Assembly (NCBI GenBank): GCA_963965975.1
Contig: OZ014425.1
Location: forward strand, 1,625,501-1,689,500
Direction of reading: 5' to 3'
Source: Xestospongia bergquistia
Lineage: Eukaryota; Porifera; Demospongiae; Haplosclerida; Petrosiidae
Length of the DNA: 64,000 nt
This document shows positions 57,511-64,000 of the stretch, piece by piece. Each line of letters opens with the position of its first letter. Positions within the stretch are counted from its first letter, which is position 1. The translations under genes were made by a program, and so were the position numbers. The notes under the pieces are model-generated. The model was not told the origin of the DNA. It did no database searches and saw only the letters and a program-made list of their open reading frames with translations.

Positions 57511-57643
57511 GTATAATATATATTTCCAGTTATTACTAATAATTAATACAGTTAGATATCTGTATAGCTCTTATATAATAATATATACTGTATACAGTAC
57601 TCCATTATCATGTGTTACATATAGACTATTAACTTACAGGTAA

Positions 57644-60600
57644 CTAGCATCTCCTTTTAGTACTGGGATCTATGTCATTGTCTGGTTTCCCTTTCCTTTT
57701 ATAAGGTCTATCTCCTGCTGGTTCCTTACCATGTGGTCTAGTTGATTGTGACTTTAATTCAATGTCATGTGATCTTGGAGGTTGTCGTTTGGTAATATTA
57801 GTAGTAATATTATCATCATAGTCAGAGTTATCTTCTTCATCTGTTCTCTGTCTCTTGTGTTGTTTTCTCTCTTCACATTTTGATGTTGGATGATTAAAAT
57901 CCAGTTCAACTTTGAGTTCTCGTCTTATAGCTTTAGTCAAATCATCTTGAAGGACACTAGAGGCAGCAGCAAAACTACCACCTACTTTGTTTAAACTTGT
58001 TAAGAATTTAACAAAATATTCTTGTAATCCAGCAGGACTTCTCTTAAAATTCATTCCAGCCTGGAATTCTTCCATAATATCATCAAATGTTGCTGTCCTT
58101 TGTACTCCACTACTAATGAGACCAACAGCAAACAATTCAGCAGCTAGAAGTGATAAGGAATGTTTTGGCAATCTAAATAAATCAGCATAGTTCTTTGTGA
58201 GAACTTTCTTCATTATTCTCCTCATTTCACTGACATCAATATCTATATTTGAGTATGACAAAATAGAACATTATATTAACAATAATTACCAGTATTTATT
58301 GTTTGAGAAGAGGATTGGTCTTTGACAATAGTATCTTGTGATACTACAATAGTATCTAAAAAATACTAAATCACTTTCTATTGTCTGTAACAAGAACATA
58401 CCTGATGTTGGAAATCTCTTAACTAGTTTTCGATGTACTGAAGTTCTAGCATATTTACTCAACTCTTTGAGCGAAGGTTGTTGGTCCGAAAGCTGATCCC
58501 ATGATTGCTAAAGAAGGAGAGAGAGAGAGAGAGAGAGTCATAACAATAATGAGGTATATACACATGTCTAAAGGTAGATAATAAGTTACTTTATATAACA
58601 AATGAAGTTAATAAAATGTGTAGAAATAATAAACTTAATTAACTAACAACATTTATAACAAGATTGTAATTGTTCTAAGATAGTTTTAGTGGTACTGGTC
58701 CTATACCAAACAACTAAGACTTCACTAATATTGAAGATATTAAGGTTCTCAGTTACACCAAGTTATAGTACTTGTAGTAAGTAAATTGAAGGATTAAATT
58801 ATTGTTTAATTTGATTTACCAGCATCAAAAGTCATTTATAATTATTAAATATAGACATAATAACTATAACAATATCTAACATGTGATACAAAATAATCTT
58901 AATCAACCTGATACATACAGTATACTAGGTGAAATAATTATATTAACAAGTACAATAGAATACTTACTACAGAAGATCTTGTTGGTATTTGTGAATTAGT
59001 ATTACTGTCTGGTCTCCTCTTTCTTTTATAAGGTCTACCTCCTGCTGGCTCCTTACCACGTGATCTAGTTGATTGGTCATATGACTCCAATTCATGTGAC
59101 TTTGAAGGTTGTCGTTTGGTAATACTAGTAGTAATATTATCATCATAGTCAGAGTTATCCTCCTCATCTGTTCTCTTTCTCTCTTGTCTCTGACTACTAA
59201 TTGAGGATTCCCTGCTACTACTCTCATTGTCTACTTCATCTCTGTTAGTTGATCTCTTACTGGAGGGTGGAGTAGATGATTGATCACATGATCTCTTATT
59301 AAGTTGACTTCTCTCTGTCATATAGATCCATGTAAAAAAAGATTATATTAAAGCTGCTTCTTACCTGATGTATCTGTAATGATCACTTCATTCATACTAT
59401 CATTAACTTCAGTTACACTAGAGGACTCTATTAATGATAATACTCAATACTACTATATAGTATATTAATAAGTAATACCTTGAGATTGAGTACATTGTAC
59501 TTCACTTGATACACTAGTAGTAGTGAGCTCTGATATCTAGTAAGTGTTACATAATATGTAATGAATACAAGGGAAGAGACAATGTACCTTTGTTGACCAC
59601 ACCAGGTGTCTTCTCTCTTGTAAGCACATAACATAATCAGTTAAGACACACTCTGCTGCAATGCCATTTTCGTCAACTATAGCAGGATGACAAGGAAGTG
59701 TGTGACAGCAACAAGGAAAGCCAAACAAGTGACGAGATTTGTAAGTGTAGTGTAATGATTGTGTGACTGTCTCTAGACCTGTGTGTAGTGTGGAGATAAT
59801 TTGTTTACAGAGAACATCTAGTGATGGCTTTGGGGCCAAACCATCTTTTCTTTCAACCAAAACTTCAAAATAAGTAGCTCGACTAATAAGAGTTATACGA
59901 TCATGATATTTACCAACTTTAAATGTAATCTTGTTACGATGATGGACAATTTTATCAAGTAATTTCCATTCTAGCTCTGATTTAGATGTTTGACTGAGGA
60001 GATAAACTACTAGACAACAGAACACACCCACTGGAGTGTAACCACACTCAAAATAGATTGTCAAAGGAGCAGGACAAATGGACTGATCTCTTTGTTCCTC
60101 TTCAACTGGAGCAGGTTTAAGAGCACAAGGCATAAAGTAATAGTTCTCAGTCTTATGACCAACTTTGATCTTCATAGGACCAGCTACAATATGTAGATGT
60201 TTTAATAGTGATACTAGTCTGGTGGGTGTAAGAGGATCTCCTTTCCTGGAAGAAAGCTGTTTTACATGTGACTCACTAAATCGGCCATTATCACGAAACT
60301 CTTTTTCAGATGAGGCACTTCCTAACTCTTTAAAAGTAAAGCATGATGTGATGAGGTGTGTAATTCTGTCAAATACAAGTTGGAGGTCAGTGATGATAAT
60401 ATTTCCTAGTCCCTCTACCTCTGGATAATGCATAATAACACCCACTCTGTGATGTAAAAACCAGAGAACTGACTTGAAGTCTTCTCTATCTTTGATTCCA
60501 CACTCCTGAGCCATTTTATAACATGTATCTAGTAGATGAAGAGGCTTTTTACTCTTTCGTAATTTTAGACTAAAGGCACACCAAGAAGCAGGAACAGGTA

Positions 60601-63600
60601 ACTCATGAAACCTGTTAGAAATAACTCTGTGGAGTAGAGAACGTAACTCTTCTATTTTCTTTTCATCATTTCTTGTGTCAAGAGGAAAAATCACTTGATC
60701 TGAAGTTGAATATTGTACAAGATCTTCACTAAATAGTTCACCACTATCCTGTATCTTCAGTTTAAGATGGCTATTGACTGAATCCACTTTAGCTTGAGCT
60801 TCAGTTTCATTTGGAAAACAGTCTCTGTGAGTAGCTATGAGGAATGCAGCAGGTTCTGACTCATCCTTCAGTGGTACTTCATCAAAACTCCATCCAATAG
60901 TATTTTGTCTCAAACAAGCTATACTAGCTAGAGAACGAAAGATGACCTCTTCATGAGTGAGGGATGTTTTATAAGGTTTAGAATCACCACTAGATGATCG
61001 ATATGTAATTTCATAACGACTTGTCAAGTCTATTGTTAGATCAAAAACAAGTAGATTGATAGCTGGACCAGTGATAAGAGCTGGTAACATTTCATGGAAC
61101 TCAGGCTGTCCTCCAGTATCAATGATATGTAACATAGCATGACTGTCTTTGGTAGTTTGTTGAGATCTCTCTTCATAAACCTTTCTTTTGGTGACTGGAA
61201 TACTTTTTACAAATTTTGAGAGAGAATTAATGCCTAATTTGATATGTTCTTTTCCAGTGTTTTCATTCTTTTCCTTAAATTCTTCCTTGATATCTTCAAT
61301 CTCTCTTTCTTCTACTTCTTTAACAATTTCCTCTGTCCTACAATCCTCTTCTAATTTAAATGTATAGTCACATCTGATGTCAATTTCATTGTTTGCTCTA
61401 AGTGATGTCACAGTACTTGAAGATGCACTGTTGTTGAACTGAATGATTTCACTACTAGTATCAAGACAATGACTCGTTGTAGAACCATTCTTTTCTTCTT
61501 TTCCCTTAAATCCTTTATTGTTGTCTTCATTCTTCTCCTCTTTTGATTCTTCATTCAATTCCTTAGTTTCATTTTGTCTCTCCATTATGTTCACTTCAAT
61601 ATCACTATAACTGTTACTACTTTCTTTCTCAAATTCATCTGTGTAGTCATTTTTGATGTCAATAACATTGAGTTCTGACATGGCACTTGAAGATACATGT
61701 TTAATACTGTCACTACTAGTAGTAGGAGGATGACTAGTTATAATATTTTCAAATATCAAAACAGCTTCTTCATCTAGATCTTGTGTCCTCCATTCTGTGG
61801 TAACTACTGCATCATGTTGTTGTAGTTTACGAAATGAGTTAACTTGTATGGCTGCATCAACTACACCAGTACTAAGAGAAGGTTCTGTAAGAGACTCATT
61901 GAGTAATCTCTTCTTTAATGTACTCTTACCAGCACCTGGTGGTCCTGTTAGAATACACTTGACAACACATAACATTGCCTCTCCACTACTGTGAAGTGCT
62001 TGTTGATATTTGATAAATGAAAATATCTCATTTTTATTTTTTCTGTTGTACATATACACTCCATCAATAACACATCCTTTATCAATAAGATGCTGTATAA
62101 TGTCTACATTTCCAGACCGACATGCTTCATGAAGTGGTCTCTCCTTGATAGTATTCTCAGCTTCAATGTTACATTGAGGGTGATTAGTTAGTATTTTGAC
62201 AATTTCAAAGTGACCCTTTCCACATGCTATGTGTAATGGAGTGTTACTACAGTCATCTTTAGCAGTAACATCACAGCCTTTCTCTAGCACAAGATGTCGT
62301 ACAATGTCTACATTTCCAGACTGACATGCTTTACGAAGTGGTCTCAGCTTGCGATTATTCTCAGCTTCAATATTACATTGAGGGTGATTAGTTAGTATTT
62401 TGACAATTTCAAAGTGACCTTTCTCGCATGCTATGTGTAATGGAGTGTCACTACAGTCATCTTTAGCAGTAACGTCACAGCCTTTCTCTACCACAAGATG
62501 TTGTACAATGTCTACATTTCCAGACTGACATGCTTTATGAAGTGGTCTCTGCTTGTGATTATTCTCAGATTTAATATTACATTGAGTGTGATCAGTTAGT
62601 ATTTTGACAATTTCAAGGTGACCCTTTCCACATGCATCATGTAATGGTGTGTCGCTATAGTTATCTTTAGCAGTAACATCACAGCCTTTCTCTACTACAA
62701 GATGTCGTACAATCTCTACATTTTCAGACAGACATGCTTCATGAAGTGGTCTCTGCTTGTGATTATTCTCAGCTTCAATATTACATTGAGTGTGATCAGT
62801 TAGTATTTTGACAATTTCAAGGTGACCCTTTCCACATGCTATGTGTAATGGAGTGTTACTACAGTCATCTTTAGCAGTAACATCACAGCCTTTCTCTACC
62901 ACAAGATGTTGTACAATGTCTACTTTTCCAGACAGACATGCTTCATGAAGTGGTCTCTGCTTGTGATTATTCTCAGCTTCAATATTACATTGAGTGTGAT
63001 CAGTAAGTATTTTGACAATTTCAAGGTGACCCTTTCCACATGCTATGTGTAATGGAGTGCCATTAAAGCCATCTTTAGCAGTAACATCACAGCCTTTCTC
63101 TAGCACAAGATGTCGTACAATGTCTACATTTCCAGACTGACATGCTTTACGAAGTGGTCTCAGCTTGCGATTATTCTCAGCTTCAATATTACATTGAGGG
63201 TGATTAGTTAGTATTTTGACAATTTCAAAGTGACCCTTCTCACATGCTATGTGTAATGGAGTGTCACACCAGTCATCTTTAGCAGTAACATCACAGCCTT
63301 TCTCTACCACAAGATGTCGTACAATGTCTACATTTCCAGACAGACATGCTATATGAAGTGGTCTCTGCTTGCAACTATTCTCAGCTTCAATATTACATTG
63401 AGGGTGATTAGTTAGTATTTTGACAATTTCAAAGTGACCCTTTCCACATGCTATGTGTAATGGAGTGTGACGCCATTTATCTTTAGCAGTAACATCACAG
63501 CCTTTCTCTACCACAAGATGTTGTACAATGTCTACATTTCCAGACTCACATGCTTTATGAAGTGGTCTCTGCTTGTGATTATTCTCAGATTTAATATTAC

Positions 63601-64000
63601 ATTGAGGGTGATTAGTTAGTATTTTGACAATTTCAAAGTGACCCTTCTCACATGCTATGTGTAATGGAGTGTTACTACAGTCATCTTTAGCAGTAACATC
63701 ACAGCCTTTCTCTACCACAAGATGTCGTACAATCTCTACATTTTCAGACAGACATGCTTTATGAAGTGGTCTCTGAATGTAATCATTCTCAGCTTCAATA
63801 TTACATTGAGGGTGATTAGTTAGTATTTTGACAATTTCAAAGTGACCCTTCTCACATGCTATGTGTAATGGTGTGTATGATGTGTAGTGAGAAAACATAT
63901 GAGTACTAGTTTGAAGGTTAATATCAAATATTCCAATATTAACAAGATATTTGGTAATATCTAGACAACTCAACTTTATAGACTTATGTAGTGGATAGTC
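57644..64000 (-). CDS. Ankyrin-Roc-COR protein with alternative C-terminal domain (copy 2, 5' end beyond window)
   Basis: Paralogue of 44921-49931, open at the right edge: the frame continues to base 64000 (PLHKSIKLSCLDITKYLVN) without an ATG start. The main exon (about 59588->64000) holds over 17 ankyrin repeats as 68-residue pairs, Roc (GPPGAGKS, DTGGQPEF, ATHRDC) and COR (FKSVLWFLHHRVGVIMHYPE). Linker exons DISELTTTSVSSEVQC and ESSSVTEVNDSMNEVIITDT match copy 1. The Death-domain coding part is missing. Instead an exon (about 58978-59310) gives the Ser/Lys tail directly, then QSWDQLSDQQPSLKELSKYA (58401-58507), a short exon near 58310-58360, and a last phase-1 exon (57644-58250). That exon encodes an unrecognised helical domain (SEMRRIMKKVLTKNYADLFR, SLSLLAAELFAVGLISSG, AGLQEYFVKFLTSLNKVGG) plus a second basic tail ending STKRRC. 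All joins keep phase. The tail exon at 58978 also has a read-on stop, so two isoforms are possible. Confidence 0.85.
58509..58540. repeat. GA microsatellite
   Basis: A run of GA dinucleotides directly upstream (minus-strand sense) of the QSWDQL exon, in the intron. Confidence 0.7.
62080..63900 (-). repeat. Tandem 204-base ankyrin-pair repeats, copy 2 array
   Basis: About nine units of 204 bases. Several units are close to identical to one another, for instance the ones around 62270-62470 and 63080-63280, both with RPLRKACQSGNVDIVRHLVL. Identical neighbours two to four units apart point to block duplication. Confidence 0.85.

Noticed and set aside
63900-64000. Start of the second Roc-COR gene near 63973
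   Set aside because: The codon there is TTG and the ankyrin-like frame stays open to the window edge, so the real start is outside.

Overview
The window looks like nuclear DNA of an early-branching animal, most probably a demosponge close to Amphimedon. Reasons: AT-rich sequence, densely packed genes, many introns of only 45-70 bases, and animal-type genes (GLI, tectonic, LZTFL1, KANSL1, SMUG1, HP1). The right end carries ankyrin-rich Roc-COR proteins of the kind expanded in sponges. The species call is inference; the gene identities come from reading translations against remembered families. Exon boundaries were set by hand from GT..AG sites and reading phase.

Bases 1-43400 are a run of conserved, multi-exon, single-copy genes that mostly alternate in strand: GLI zinc-finger factor (-), FBXL2/FBXL20 F-box protein (+), RNF113 splicing factor (-), an N-myristoylated Ig-like protein (+), HP1 (-), metaxin-2 (+), lunapark (-), MDH1B-like (+), a PH-RCC1-FYVE protein (-), SMUG1 (-), an unknown basic protein (+), eIF4B (-), dynein intermediate chain (+), SLC35B1 (-), LZTFL1 (-), an unknown two-pass membrane protein (-), a small repeated hydrophobic ORF (+) and tectonic (-). 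Many neighbours are head-to-head with only 86-240 bases between start codons, so shared promoters are likely. Several genes act at cilia (LZTFL1, tectonic, probably MDH1B). Two 61-base palindromic elements and one MITE-like element lie in noncoding DNA here.

Bases 43400-44900 are a gene-poor AT-rich stretch. From 44900 to the right edge the content changes. There are two closely related genes of architecture ankyrin array - Roc GTPase - COR - variable C-terminal exon (44921-49931, and 57644 to beyond 64000). One ends in a Death domain, the other in a different unrecognised helical domain; both carry the same basic tail. Between them lie an ankyrin-RING gene, head-to-head with the first Roc-COR gene and with a stop codon inside its RING, and a KANSL1-like gene whose two halves lie on opposite strands. 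The Roc-COR pair resembles a DAPK1 that lacks the kinase. It is the best candidate here for a diversifying signalling or innate-immune system, with the COR-proximal core held constant and the effector end exchanged.
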